Below are positions 8,532 to 17,240 of a stretch of 62,870 nucleotides of DNA, in pieces. A model generated the notes under the pieces. That model worked only from the letters and a program-made list of their open reading frames with translations, ran no database searches and was not told the DNA's origin. Every line of letters begins with the position of its first letter. The stretch's first letter is position 1. The position numbers were made by a program, and so were the translations under genes. The DNA lies in the NCBI GenBank assembly GCA_945860955.1, contig CAMATH010000036.1, positions 1 to 62,870 of the forward strand. Reading direction: 5' to 3'. This DNA is from Planctomicrobium piriforme (GTDB taxonomy: Bacteria > Planctomycetota > Planctomycetia > Planctomycetales > Planctomycetaceae).

Positions 8532-10028
8532 TCAACCGACCGCTGTTCCCACGCTGGATTGCGGTTTGAAATTCCAAACCGACTTCAGGTCAACTCCCGG
8601 CACAGCGCAGCCAGCCGGGTTTCGATGCGGGGCCAACAGGTAGGGCAATCCTTCATCCGCCACCCGCATTCCCGACAGACGCAACGGCAGCGTCGCGAAG
8701 TGTCCGCCGCGCCAGAGTTCAACACCCCAGGCACCGTTCGGCAGATCGCCAATCGCCTGAATCAGCACGCCATCGGCCTGGCGGGTCACTTCGAACCGCA
8801 CCTGACGTCGCGCCGACCAGAACTTGGACCACTTCGCCAACGAGGTCTGCCAGAGCAGCGAACAGCGCTCGGCGTCGCGATGGAACCGCGACAGATCCTC
8901 GGCGGCGCCAATCCGGTCGGCTTTGACGATCACAAACAACGGCTGGCCACTGTGATAATGTTCCGCCACCCATTCCAGAAAGCGATCGCGAGGCGGCAGC
9001 CACGACAGGCCCGCGTCGACCCAATGGACCGCCGGGTTGCCACCGGGGAACGCGCCAATTCGAGGACTCGCCGAGTGCGGCTGCGCCAGATAACGCAGTC
9101 CCAGTTCCCACAGGGAACTGGTGGCGGGCAGTTTGCACGCGGGGTCGGCCAACAGAATTCCCGACGGAGCGACGAGCGACGTTTCAAACCGCTCCAGCCG
9201 CGTTTTCCAGTGCGAAACCGTTCGGCGCGACGAACTCAGGCAGTCTTCTGGCCCGATTCGCCAGCCAATTTCGATGGGCTGCAACCCCGCGACGGAGTCC
9301 GGGCGAAAGCGGCTGGGAACGAAATGGGTCGTCTCGGTGGAAAGCGCGCTTCGCAGCTCGGGAAGACGCGTCACCGACACGTCATCGTACTCGACCGAAA
9401 GACAAAGCGCGCTTTGGAATGGAAACGGAAAGTCGGCGAGCCGGGCCCAGATGCCGCCGCGAGATTCCAGGGCCAGCTTCAATTCACGCAACAAGGAACT
9501 GGAGGTCGCGGACCAGCCGTGCCCGTGCGGCACCGGGGCGACCGACTCGAGTTCGTCGCACCGCGGACACAGGTCGCGGAGGTCGATCGGCGCGAGACCG
9601 AGCCGGCGGGCGACTTGTGCCTGCGCGACACTGGCCCGGCGGCTGGAATCGAAGAGCGCGAACCGGCCTGTTCCGGGAGTCAGCAATTCCTGGCTCGGCA
9701 ACGCCACCGCCGGCACTCCCGCGTCGCGCAGCAGTCGTTCGACGCCGCGCGGAAGATCCGCGAGCATCAACGGCAATTCGGGCAGAGAGTCAGCCGGGAG
9801 GGACGACACGGAGAATCCAGAAAGGTTCGACGACGGAAGGGACGTGTGACGATGAATTGTCGGGGACTGTGCGGCGATCGAAAGAGACCGGGTGACACAG
9901 ACGCGCATTCCGCGGAAGGGGTTCGCGGAAACGTGAGGGAAAGGGTGGACGAACGGGGCGACGAAACCGTCGGGAATGACGGTGTTCTCGGGGATGGGGT
10001 ACGCGGAGGGGGGGGAGGTTACCGGCAA
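8532..10028 (-). CDS. Hypothetical protein, possibly a degenerate polysaccharide-deacetylase-like fold
   Basis: About 498 residues if the TTG at 10028 is the start; ATG at 9908 is the next good candidate. It follows the membrane protein gene on the same strand by 12 bp, so the two are probably co-transcribed. The middle segment ALCLSVEYDDVSVTRLPELR recalls the start of NodB-type deacetylase barrels, but I see no clear metal-binding D-H-H set. No signal peptide or transmembrane helix is evident. The coupling to a glycosyltransferase-like gene suggests a role in envelope polysaccharide, which is inference only. Confidence 0.55.
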   Translation of the reverse strand: MPVTSPPSAYPIPENTVIPDGFVAPFVHPFPHVSANPFRGMRVCVTRSLSIAAQSPTIHRHTSLPSSNLSGFSVSSLPADSLPELPLMLADLPRGVERLLRDAGVPAVALPSQELLTPGTGRFALFDSSRRASVAQAQVARRLGLAPIDLRDLCPRCDELESVAPVPHGHGWSATSSSLLRELKLALESRGGIWARLADFPFPFQSALCLSVEYDDVSVTRLPELRSALSTETTHFVPSRFRPDSVAGLQPIEIGWRIGPEDCLSSSRRTVSHWKTRLERFETSLVAPSGILLADPACKLPATSSLWELGLRYLAQPHSASPRIGAFPGGNPAVHWVDAGLSWLPPRDRFLEWVAEHYHSGQPLFVIVKADRIGAAEDLSRFHRDAERCSLLWQTSLAKWSKFWSARRQVRFEVTRQADGVLIQAIGDLPNGAWGVELWRGGHFATLPLRLSGMRVADEGLPYLLAPHRNPAGCAVPGVDLKSVWNFKPQSSVGTAVG

Positions 10029-10040
10029 ATCGGTTGCCGG

Positions 10041-12155
10041 TCAATTGGAATTCGACTCGTCGAGGTTCTTCCATTCGGGCAAGCCGGCCAGCGTCCAGCG
10101 TTGCCGGGCGAGTACGGTATTGTCGACGGTGTCGGCGATGGTGTCTTCGATGCGCAGAACGCCGAAGGGGAGTTCCTCGCTCCACCACACCACCCGGCGA
10201 TATCGGACGGCCGATGCGGTGGGAGTCGGTTTGTGGACGACCGAAGCCGACAGCAGTCGATAGGGAAACGCGTCTTTACGGAGTTTGGTCTTGAGATACC
10301 GGGGGGAATCGGGAGGGGAACCCCACTGGAACGTTGTGGGGGCGGGAAGCCCTCGCAGGAACAGGGATTCCACCGTATCGACCGGTCCCTTCCCCGGTTT
10401 TGGCGGTTTGGGTTTGCCGTCGGTCTCGGCGTCCTTCGATCGGGCCGCCGGTGGTGTGGCGCGGGGTTCGCGCCGCGGATCAAACGCCGACAGGTCAATG
10501 CGCAATGGAGGTGAACTGGAATCGATTCTCCCGGAGAGCGCCGGGGCGGCTCCTTCCACCAGGCACTCCAATCCCTCTCCCGAGGCTTTCCGCCGAAACC
10601 GCAGCGAGAATTCGCGCAATCCCCCGCCGACTTCGACCGAGGTGTACCGCGCGACCAGTTCCTTGCTGGGATCGTCGATGACCGGTTTCGCCGCCAGCCA
10701 GGAGCGCAATCCCGGGGGGGGCTTCACCGGCTCGGCTGGCTCTGGCTTCGTCCAATCGGTCCAGACCGTGTACAGCCACGGCATCTGCCAGGGGTTATTG
10801 CGCGGGATCGTGGTGGAGTAAATCGAAACCCCCAGCAGCAGGCTCGCCAGGCCAATCACAACGCGGTTCGATCCCCAGCGGTCGAGTACCGGAACGAGCG
10901 ACAACACCCAGAACGGAATCAGCCAGAAGGCCCAGCGGAGTCCGCTGGTGACACCGCCGTAGTTGTAGCTTTTCGTTTGCAGCAGATAGAACGCGATCAC
11001 AATCACGGTCAGCGCCAGCGTCAGCGCGACGATTGTTCTCCAGATCCGGTCGGACAGCCACGGGAGCATTCCCCAGGCGACCGCCGAGAAGAGAAAGACC
11101 GGAGTCAGCGAGAAGATCCCGTGGTGCCCGATGACGCAATGAAACAGATAGACGGCGGCTGACGACTCACCGACATCGATCGCCGACGGTTTCATCCAGT
11201 AGCCGGGAATGCCATCGACGACATAGTGGTAGGGATTGGTCCCCGACGCGCCAAACGAAGCGTAGGTGGGAAGGAACCCGCCAGTCGCCTGCCAATTTGT
11301 GTACAGGAAAAATCCCAGCGGGATCAGCGCCGCGGGAACGAACCAGGCGAACGTCTTCCGCAGATCGGCCCGACACGCGAGTCCAAAGGCGATCAGGCCC
11401 CAGGTCGCCGCTGGCAGTTCGCAGCAGGCGCACGCCGCCGCGAAAAAGCCCGCCAGGGCGAATCGCCAGCGGGACCGGTCGCCTTCGATCAGTCGGCAGA
11501 GCGGCGCGAGCGAAAACACCAGGCAGACCGCCCCCGGGTTGTGGTTATTCAGCGTGATCAAAAACGGTGTGAGAAACGTCCCCAGCGCGAGCGTCAACAT
11601 CGCGAACAGTCGGGCGAAGTCGGTTTTTCCATACCGCTCGATCATCATCGCCATGACGATCAAGGCGAGGACCCAGGGAAGAGCGTTCAGCAGCAGCAGC
11701 ACGGTATGGACCGTCTCGTGTGTCTGCTTCGTCAGATCGTAACCCAGTGTCCGTTTGACGACCTTGTAAACGCCCGCCGCGAGTACCGAGACAAACGGCG
11801 GCTTGGAAGAGTAGAAGTGTTCGTTGACGTAGATCTTGTCGATCGTGTCCCAGCCCGGTTTGGCGATGATCTCGTCGATCTGGTAGGTCTGCTTTTCGAC
11901 CAGTGACCAGACGGTGCACCAGCGCGAACGGTCGTTGGCGCTGAAGAGGGGGGTGTGCGGCGGTTTGACTTCCGGCCAGCGGGAGGGGTTGTATTGGACG
12001 GTGGCCGTAGAGATCTGGGCCACCGCCTGAGCGGCGGCGATCGCGATGACCGCAGCGTAGATACCGAATCGCCAGCCGCGCGATCCGGAGGGGGGGGCAT
12101 TTGTGGGAACAGCCGTCGCTGGGACTGACCCCGGGTCGCTGGAACTGGTGGCCAT
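10041..12155 (-). CDS. Polytopic membrane protein, glycosyltransferase (GT-C) like
   Basis: The product is 704 residues. A short Ser/Pro-rich N-terminus is followed by a first membrane helix (FGIYAAVIAIAAAQAVA), a periplasmic loop with YVNEHFYSSKPPFVSVLAAG, and about ten further helices up to residue 460. A soluble Pro/Lys-rich C-terminal domain of about 240 residues follows. The early acidic/KPP loop and helix pattern resemble lipid-linked sugar transferases of the GT39/83 type, but I cannot identify the family with certainty. It is probably the first gene of a two-gene unit with the hypothetical protein 12 bp downstream. Confidence 0.6.
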   Translation of the reverse strand: MATSSSDPGSVPATAVPTNAPPSGSRGWRFGIYAAVIAIAAAQAVAQISTATVQYNPSRWPEVKPPHTPLFSANDRSRWCTVWSLVEKQTYQIDEIIAKPGWDTIDKIYVNEHFYSSKPPFVSVLAAGVYKVVKRTLGYDLTKQTHETVHTVLLLLNALPWVLALIVMAMMIERYGKTDFARLFAMLTLALGTFLTPFLITLNNHNPGAVCLVFSLAPLCRLIEGDRSRWRFALAGFFAAACACCELPAATWGLIAFGLACRADLRKTFAWFVPAALIPLGFFLYTNWQATGGFLPTYASFGASGTNPYHYVVDGIPGYWMKPSAIDVGESSAAVYLFHCVIGHHGIFSLTPVFLFSAVAWGMLPWLSDRIWRTIVALTLALTVIVIAFYLLQTKSYNYGGVTSGLRWAFWLIPFWVLSLVPVLDRWGSNRVVIGLASLLLGVSIYSTTIPRNNPWQMPWLYTVWTDWTKPEPAEPVKPPPGLRSWLAAKPVIDDPSKELVARYTSVEVGGGLREFSLRFRRKASGEGLECLVEGAAPALSGRIDSSSPPLRIDLSAFDPRREPRATPPAARSKDAETDGKPKPPKPGKGPVDTVESLFLRGLPAPTTFQWGSPPDSPRYLKTKLRKDAFPYRLLSASVVHKPTPTASAVRYRRVVWWSEELPFGVLRIEDTIADTVDNTVLARQRWTLAGLPEWKNLDESNSN

Positions 12156-12195
12156 CGAACAAACGTCCCTTTCAAATCGGAAGTGGCTGAACGGG

Positions 12196-13098
12196 CTACT
12201 TCGTCAGCAGATCGCGCAACTGAAAATGGAACGGGCCGAGTTTGCCCCCGTAATTTCCCGCGGTCACCCGCAACAGCCCGGGAACCCGGCAGGCGGCGTG
12301 CAATCCGGCCCGCATGGCGGCGGAGACCGCGTCGGCCGACAGCCCGTCAATGACCAATTCGTAAACCGCCCCGATTTCGCGAGGCAGTTCCGAAGGGACC
12401 AGCGCCCGCAGCGTCGGGCAGTACGCGTCGTTCGTGCTGGCCTTCAGCTTTTTGTACTTCGAGCCGACTTTACTTCCCGAGCGGACGACACCTCCCGGAA
12501 ACGGCAGAATGCAATCGGGGAGAGCGCGAATCGCGTCGACCGCCAGCTCGGCGGCGGCGAGTCCCTCGGATTGGTTGGTCGCCATCAGCAACAGATTTCC
12601 GCCCGCGACTCCTTTCACCGTTCCGAATTTGTCCTCACAGACAAATTCGCCATCCATGACGGGAATCCGCCAGAATCGCCGATCTCCCAGCTTTTTGGAC
12701 GACTGCCATGTGTCGCCAAAAAACCGGATCTGCGCCCCGACGGGGACTTGCCGATCTTTGGGAATTTCGGGCAGTCCGTCGTAGCAGGCGGTGGTCGGGC
12801 AGGTCAGCACGCATTGGCCAACGCGGTTGACCAGGGCCTTGCTCAGGCTGTCCCGGCTGAAGGCGAAGACCAGCACGCTGACACCAGGCCGGCCGTCCGG
12901 GGTTTCGTCGGGAGAAAGCGTCCGTTCGATTCCCGCTTCGCAATCGCAGGCGATGACACTGGTGGCGTTCCCCGTCATGACGGTCGCCGCCGTCTGCGCC
13001 CATTTTGGGTTGGCGGCGGTAATCAGAACGCGGGCGGCGGTGATCGGAAACGCTTCAGCGAAGGTATCGACGATCTCGACCCCTTCGAGCAGCAGCAT
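12196..13098 (-). CDS. ftr: Formylmethanofuran:tetrahydromethanopterin formyltransferase
   Basis: The product is 300 residues from ATG 13098; starting there, GVEIVDTFAEAFPITAARVL aligns with the archaeal Ftr N-terminus. Other family signatures are GIERTLSPDETPDGRPGVSV, GQCVLTCPTTACYDGLPE, PFPGGVVRSGSKVGSKYK, LKASTNDAYCPTL and the C-terminal GNYGGKLGPFHFQLRDLL. The enzyme transfers a formyl group between methanofuran and (dephospho)tetrahydromethanopterin in the cytosol. It is called FhcD in the bacterial formaldehyde-oxidation complex. It lies alone here, without fhcA, fhcB, fhcC or mch. A GTG at 13161 would add 21 residues with no family match. Confidence 0.92.
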   Translation of the reverse strand: MLLLEGVEIVDTFAEAFPITAARVLITAANPKWAQTAATVMTGNATSVIACDCEAGIERTLSPDETPDGRPGVSVLVFAFSRDSLSKALVNRVGQCVLTCPTTACYDGLPEIPKDRQVPVGAQIRFFGDTWQSSKKLGDRRFWRIPVMDGEFVCEDKFGTVKGVAGGNLLLMATNQSEGLAAAELAVDAIRALPDCILPFPGGVVRSGSKVGSKYKKLKASTNDAYCPTLRALVPSELPREIGAVYELVIDGLSADAVSAAMRAGLHAACRVPGLLRVTAGNYGGKLGPFHFQLRDLLTK

Positions 13099-13197
13099 TT
13101 CAGCAGTGTCAGGCACGGGAAACCTGGATGAGTGGAGAGAGCGTGGGGCGGGCCGCGTCACGCGCGAAATTCGGAGGAGTCACAGACAGACGCACCG

Positions 13198-13415
13198 GTA
13201 GGACGGGTCTCTGACCCGTCCACTTATGACTCGCACGGCCGGAAACGAGACAATTTCGGGGAGCCGCGCCCGTCAGGAAGCGGTATCAACCGCCCGCTTC
13301 CTGACGGGCGCGGCTCCATAATAATGTCTCAACGCGGACCGCGTGGAGTAGAAGACGACAACTTGGGATTTCGCCGTTCTGTAGCCGCCGTGGACGGGTC
13401 AGAGACCCGTCCTAC
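13198..13415. repeat. Nested perfect inverted repeats (BIME- or MITE-like element)
   Basis: Two 26-bp arms at 13198-13223 and 13390-13415 are perfect reverse complements, and each also contains a smaller palindrome (GACGGGTC...GACCCGTC type). Between them lies a second perfect inverted repeat of 24 bp, at 13260-13283 and 13294-13317, around a 10-nt loop. The element fills the intergenic space between ftr and the thuA-like gene. It carries no gene. Confidence 0.8.
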
Positions 13416-13464
13416 GGCGACTTGTATCACCCCGGGGGACACGGAAACTGCCTCGGCGGGCGCG

Positions 13465-14337
13465 TTATTTCGCTTCCGCGTCCGCTTTGGACTTCTCGTG
13501 CCAGGCCTTCGAGACTTCGGGATTCGGGGTGGCGTCCCCTTCTTCCAATCCCATCACCCAGCGGATGCCGCCGACGAGCGATTCGCGGAATTTGGGATTG
13601 GCCCAGGTCTCGGCGTTGTGGCCCAGGTTGGTGTAGAAGATGCGGCCTTCGCCGTAGTTCTTGATCCACGAGACGGGCACATGGTACGGCTTTTTGGTGC
13701 CGGTCTTCGCCATGTTCAGGCTCATGAGAACGTGGACTTTCTCGGGCTGCCAGTTCTTGTACTGGTAGATTTCGTCCTTGATCTGGAATTCGTCACCCCA
13801 GACCTTGGTCGAGGCGTGGTTTTTGTCGTGAACGGTGATCGTGACGGTGTCACCGGCGTTCCAGGGGTGACCGTCGAACGTGCCGCCGATCATGTCCCAG
13901 TACGGCTTGTAGTCGCCGTAGGTGTCGGTGGAGGAGTGGGTCGCGATGAACCCGTGTCCCTTTTCCTTCAGCCACGTTTCAAAGAAGAACTTCAGGTTCT
14001 CTTCGGGAATCTCCAGGTTCGGACCTTGGGTGTAGAAGAAGACCAGGTCGTACTTCTTGAGGTTCTCGGGGGTGAAGTCGGCGACCGGATCCTGGGTGCA
14101 GTCGACCGAGAAGAGCTTGGTCTGCTGCCCGATCTGGGTGACGGCGATTTCCGAGGCGGCCAGCTTCTCTTTTCCCCGCTTGACCGGCTCGTGCGTGAAG
14201 GTTTTGGACGTTGTCACCATCAGCATGCGAACTTTTTTCGCCGGGGCGTCTTCGGCCATAACCGACGAAACGACCGGGAAAGTGGCCAGAAACAGGCCGA
14301 TCAACAACAACCGGAGCGGGCGCTTCAACGTCAGCAT
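13465..14337 (-). CDS. Secreted ThuA-domain protein
   Basis: The 290-residue product has a clear signal peptide (LLLIGLFLATFPVVSSVMA). The mature part matches the ThuA-like class I glutamine-amidotransferase fold: VRMLMVTTSKTFTHEPVKRG, then YDLVFFYTQG, GHGFIATHSSTDTYGDY, YWDMIGGTFDGHPW and GRIFYTNLGHNAETW. These domains are very frequent in planctomycete exported proteins linked to sugar metabolism, but the reaction is not established. It appears full length. The start ATG at 14337 is directly followed by the basic n-region of the signal peptide. Confidence 0.85.
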   Translation of the reverse strand: MLTLKRPLRLLLIGLFLATFPVVSSVMAEDAPAKKVRMLMVTTSKTFTHEPVKRGKEKLAASEIAVTQIGQQTKLFSVDCTQDPVADFTPENLKKYDLVFFYTQGPNLEIPEENLKFFFETWLKEKGHGFIATHSSTDTYGDYKPYWDMIGGTFDGHPWNAGDTVTITVHDKNHASTKVWGDEFQIKDEIYQYKNWQPEKVHVLMSLNMAKTGTKKPYHVPVSWIKNYGEGRIFYTNLGHNAETWANPKFRESLVGGIRWVMGLEEGDATPNPEVSKAWHEKSKADAEAK

Positions 14338-14550
14338 GGGGACCTTTCAACACGTTTGTGTCAGGAGTTCACTGGGGCGCTGTGGACAGAACGCCTATCA
14401 TAGAGGGCGCAAGGCGGCCTCGCCAGATTTGAGACCCGGTCGGCCGGAACGCGAGTCCGCCTCACTCACTCCCCCCACGTCATCGCCTTCCCTCAGACCG
14501 ACGCCCCGCGCCGCTGTCTGCCGCGAGGTGCCGTCGTCCGACACTCTTCC
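14338..14550. other. Divergent intergenic spacer thuA-like / DUF420
   Basis: The spacer of about 210 bp between divergent genes must hold both promoters. I see no clear sigma-70 consensus, operator or RNA element. Confidence 0.35.
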
Positions 14551-15039
14551 ATGCAAAACGGTTTTCTGGGCTATCCCGCCTCGTTCATGCTCGATGTGGT
14601 GGTCTGCGCGCTGGTCGTCGTAGTCCCCCTGCTGGCGTTCAACCTCTACCTGGTCAAGTTCGGCCGAAACTACGCCCTGCACAAGAAACTGCAGTTGCTG
14701 CTGGCGGCGGTACTGCTGGTCGCGGTCGGGCTGTTCGAAGTCGACATGCAGCTTCAGGGGGGGATCGATGGAATCCTGACGAAGCGCGAGCGCCCCCTGT
14801 CGGCGGAGGAACTCGCCAGCTTTCGCACATTGCTCTATGTGCACCTGTTTTTCGCGATCTCGACCGTGGTGGTCTGGATCGTGACGGTCGCCGCCGCCCT
14901 GTGGAAGTTTCCCAGCCCGCCGGTGCCGGGCGGACACAGCCGGCTACACAAGACGCTCGGCTGGCTCTCGGCTGTCGATATCACAGCGACCGCAGTGACC
15001 GGCCTCATGGTCTACTACTACGGCTTCATGGTGCCGTAG
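14551..15039 (+). CDS. DUF420 family membrane protein
   Basis: The 162-residue integral membrane protein has about four helices (FMLDVVVCALVVVVPLLAF, LLLAAVLLVAVGLFEV, LLYVHLFFAISTVVVWIV and a C-terminal helix). Conserved His positions in YALHKKLQ, YVHLFFA and SRLHKTLG are typical of DUF420/YozB proteins, which may bind haem near cytochrome oxidase assembly genes. No oxidase genes are adjacent here. Its 3' end overlaps the convergent nnrD gene by 14 bp. Confidence 0.82.
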   Translation: MQNGFLGYPASFMLDVVVCALVVVVPLLAFNLYLVKFGRNYALHKKLQLLLAAVLLVAVGLFEVDMQLQGGIDGILTKRERPLSAEELASFRTLLYVHLFFAISTVVVWIVTVAAALWKFPSPPVPGGHSRLHKTLGWLSAVDITATAVTGLMVYYYGFMVP

Positions 15040-15913
15040 TTTCGCTCTGGTGCTTGAGCCACGCTTTCGCCAGATAGCGCGGCAAATCCGAGGCGATCAA
15101 ACCAGGCTGACTGAGGTCAGCGGCGGCCAGGTCACCCGCCAAGCCATGCAGGTGCGCTCCCAGACGGGCCGCCTCGAACGGCGGCATCCCCTGCGCCAAC
15201 AGGGCGACAATCAATCCCGTCAACACATCCCCGGAACCGCCCGTCGCCATGCCGGGGTTCCCGGTCTGATTGATCGCCAGACGGGTTCCGTCGGTGATCA
15301 CGGTCCCCGCTCCCTTCAGCAGCAGGATGACATTGTGTTTGGCGGCGAATTCAGCGGCCAGACTCGAGCGATTGGCTTGAACCTCCGCGATTGTCGTTTT
15401 GAGCAATCGGGCGAATTCACCGGGATGGGGGGTGAGGATTCTCGGACCGGCGGGACGGATCCGATGCCAGGCGGGTCCCAGGTTGGCCAGCGCGTTCAAG
15501 CCATCGGCGTCGACCACGATGGGCTGTGAGACACGGGCGTAGATCTGCTCGATCAGTTCGGGAAGTTCATTGGCGTTTCCCATACCTGGACCGACCGCGA
15601 CGGCTGACATCTGCCCCGCGAGCTGTTCGAGCTTGGAAACCGCGTCACCGGAAATACCCCCCGTGACATCTTCGCCGACGGGGTGGACCAGATAGGACGG
15701 CTCGGCTGACGCCACAAGCGGCTGGACGCTTTTGGGGACCGCCAGATAAACCAGCCCCGCTCCGCCGCGGAGCGCGCCCAATCCCGACAACACCGCTGCC
15801 CCGCTCATCCCCCGGCTGCCCGCGATGATCAGCACCCGGCCAAAAGTCCCCTTGTGAGCGTCGGTGGGACGTTGGGGGGGCGAGGGGAGGGTACCATCAA
15901 TGTTCAAGGTCAT
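15026..15913 (-). CDS. nnrD: ADP-dependent NAD(P)H-hydrate dehydratase
   Basis: From ATG 15913 the product is 295 residues, the right size for the ribokinase-like C-terminal half of YjeF. Signatures are GTFGRVLIIAGSRGMSGAAV near the N-terminus, LTPHPGEFARLL, and NPGMATGGSGDVLTGLI with the catalytic Asp. The enzyme dehydrates damaged NAD(P)HX back to NAD(P)H using ADP or ATP. The epimerase domain (NnrE) is not fused here. An earlier ATG at 15979 would add 22 residues. Confidence 0.9.
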   Translation of the reverse strand: MTLNIDGTLPSPPQRPTDAHKGTFGRVLIIAGSRGMSGAAVLSGLGALRGGAGLVYLAVPKSVQPLVASAEPSYLVHPVGEDVTGGISGDAVSKLEQLAGQMSAVAVGPGMGNANELPELIEQIYARVSQPIVVDADGLNALANLGPAWHRIRPAGPRILTPHPGEFARLLKTTIAEVQANRSSLAAEFAAKHNVILLLKGAGTVITDGTRLAINQTGNPGMATGGSGDVLTGLIVALLAQGMPPFEAARLGAHLHGLAGDLAAADLSQPGLIASDLPRYLAKAWLKHQSETTAP

Positions 15914-16466
15914 GCGAGAGCCGTTTTTGTAGGGAGTCGGGAAAACGGCATTGTAAGGGGAATGGCGGTCGCCGGACATGGCAGACGGCAATGTGCGCCG
16001 CGACAACAATAATTGGACGGAATCGAGTTGGGGACGTAATGGCGGTGCATTGGAATTCGTGTCTCCACAAACCTCTCGAACGACCGGGCTCCTCCCAGAT
16101 ACAGCCCATCTGGTACTGGCACACCAACTTCCCGGCCTTCGCCGTTTGATGGACTGCCAGTCCACGCAGGATCCGCTGGAACGTCTCCGTTTCACTTGTC
16201 GACAGGATTTCAGGATTTACAGGATTGCCCAACTCGTGGACCGATCTGCGATGAAACGGCGTCCTCTGCGCCCTCGGTCCTCCCGCCAGCGTATGTCCCC
16301 CTCTCTTTCTTTTGTAATCCTGGCAATCCTGAAATCCTGTCCAAAACGTCCTTCCGTCCGTCAAATACGCCGGCAACAAAGTTCTGCTCTTTGAAACCAC
16401 CGCTCCCGGTTACAATCACCAAAATCATGGCCTCTTCCACTATAAAGTCGGTTCGGTGATAAATCG
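15914..16466. other. Intergenic region with an inverted dispersed repeat
   Basis: No gene is supported in these 550 bases. It contains copies of a short repeat in opposite orientation at 16201-16228 and 16313-16349, based on the unit AATCCTGAAATCCTGTC. The second copy shares 26 identical bases (16324-16349) with a copy at 42112-42137. The rest shows no recognisable element. Confidence 0.6.
16324..16349 (+). repeat. Dispersed 26-bp repeat, copy A
   Basis: The sequence CAATCCTGAAATCCTGTCCA plus the next six bases is identical at 42112-42137. An inverted partial copy sits at 16201-16228. Repeats built from CAGGATTT/AATCCTG units occur scattered through many bacterial genomes. It is not an array, so it is not CRISPR. 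Confidence 0.75.
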
Positions 16467-17210
16467 CTATCTCGTCGACCCGAATGGCGACGAGAGACTC
16501 GTCAACAGGCGTTTCAACTCGTCGTCGACGTCGGCGGGGTCACTCAGTGTCTGCGCGATCTCCTCGCGCAGTAGCGTTTTATAACGCTGGCGTAAGCGGT
16601 GGGTCGCCTGCCTGGCGGCGTCGGGTGTCAGTCCCAGCGTGACGCCGGCTTCCGCGAGAGTCGAGTCGGCGGGGGCACCCACAAGAAACCGCTGAAGCGT
16701 CTCGAATTGGGCCTCTTTCCCGGCGGCCTGCGCCTCGGCTCGCAATCGCGCGATCACCTGATCCAGCAGCGCCAGCGCCCATTCCCGTTCAAACTGCGAC
16801 TCCGGCGTCCGATGATCGGCTGGCTCCAGCGACCAGCGCGATTCGGCTGACTCGAAATCGAGCGGCAACAACTTCAGCAAACCGCCCCGTTTTTCCGCCC
16901 GCTGTTTGTTCCGTTCATTCGCCAGAAAATTCTTGACCGAGGTCAACAGGAACGCCCGAAACCTCCCCCGGTCGGCATCAGCCCGTTCCACCGTCCGCTT
17001 CTCCAGCAGTCGGCAGAAGAACTCCTGCGTCAGATCCTGGGCATCCTCCGCCCCGGGGACTCGCCCGCGGACAAAACAAAAGACCGGATACCAATAGACC
17101 CGGCACATCTCCGCCAGCGCCTCGGCCGACTCAGGCTGGCCGCGATCGGCCGCCGCCCGAATCAGGCTCCAGCGCGTGGTGGCGAACCGATCGTTTCCCG
17201 GAGTCGACAT
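16467..17210 (-). CDS. ECF-type RNA polymerase sigma factor (TRWSL subfamily)
   Basis: The product is 247 residues. The N-terminal FATTRWSLIRAA and YWYPVFCFVRGRV, then DAQDLTQEFFCRLLEKRTV (region 2) and GRFRAFLLTSVKNFLANERN, identify the sigma group expanded in planctomycetes. A C-terminal helix-turn-helix lies near LGLTPDAARQATHRLRQRYK (region 4). Such sigmas often control genes for secreted proteins or lie beside Ser/Thr kinases. No anti-sigma factor or kinase gene is adjacent here. It probably reads an unknown signal through a distant partner. Confidence 0.88.
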   Translation of the reverse strand: MSTPGNDRFATTRWSLIRAAADRGQPESAEALAEMCRVYWYPVFCFVRGRVPGAEDAQDLTQEFFCRLLEKRTVERADADRGRFRAFLLTSVKNFLANERNKQRAEKRGGLLKLLPLDFESAESRWSLEPADHRTPESQFEREWALALLDQVIARLRAEAQAAGKEAQFETLQRFLVGAPADSTLAEAGVTLGLTPDAARQATHRLRQRYKTLLREEIAQTLSDPADVDDELKRLLTSLSSPFGSTR

Positions 17211-17240
17211 TGGGCACTCGCGACGACACGGTGGGCGGGT

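Noticed and set aside
8559-10514. Plus-strand open frame of 651 codons
   Set aside because: It runs opposite to two recognisable or plausible minus-strand genes, is extremely Arg/Gln/Gly-rich, and resembles no protein; it is a GC-rich antisense shadow.
13132-14403. Plus-strand open frame of 423 codons
   Set aside because: It lies across the palindromic element and antisense to the ThuA gene, and its product is a low-complexity Val/Gly/Asp string.
16201-16349. Repeat cluster as a CRISPR array
   Set aside because: There are only two inverted partial copies, no regular spacers and no cas genes.
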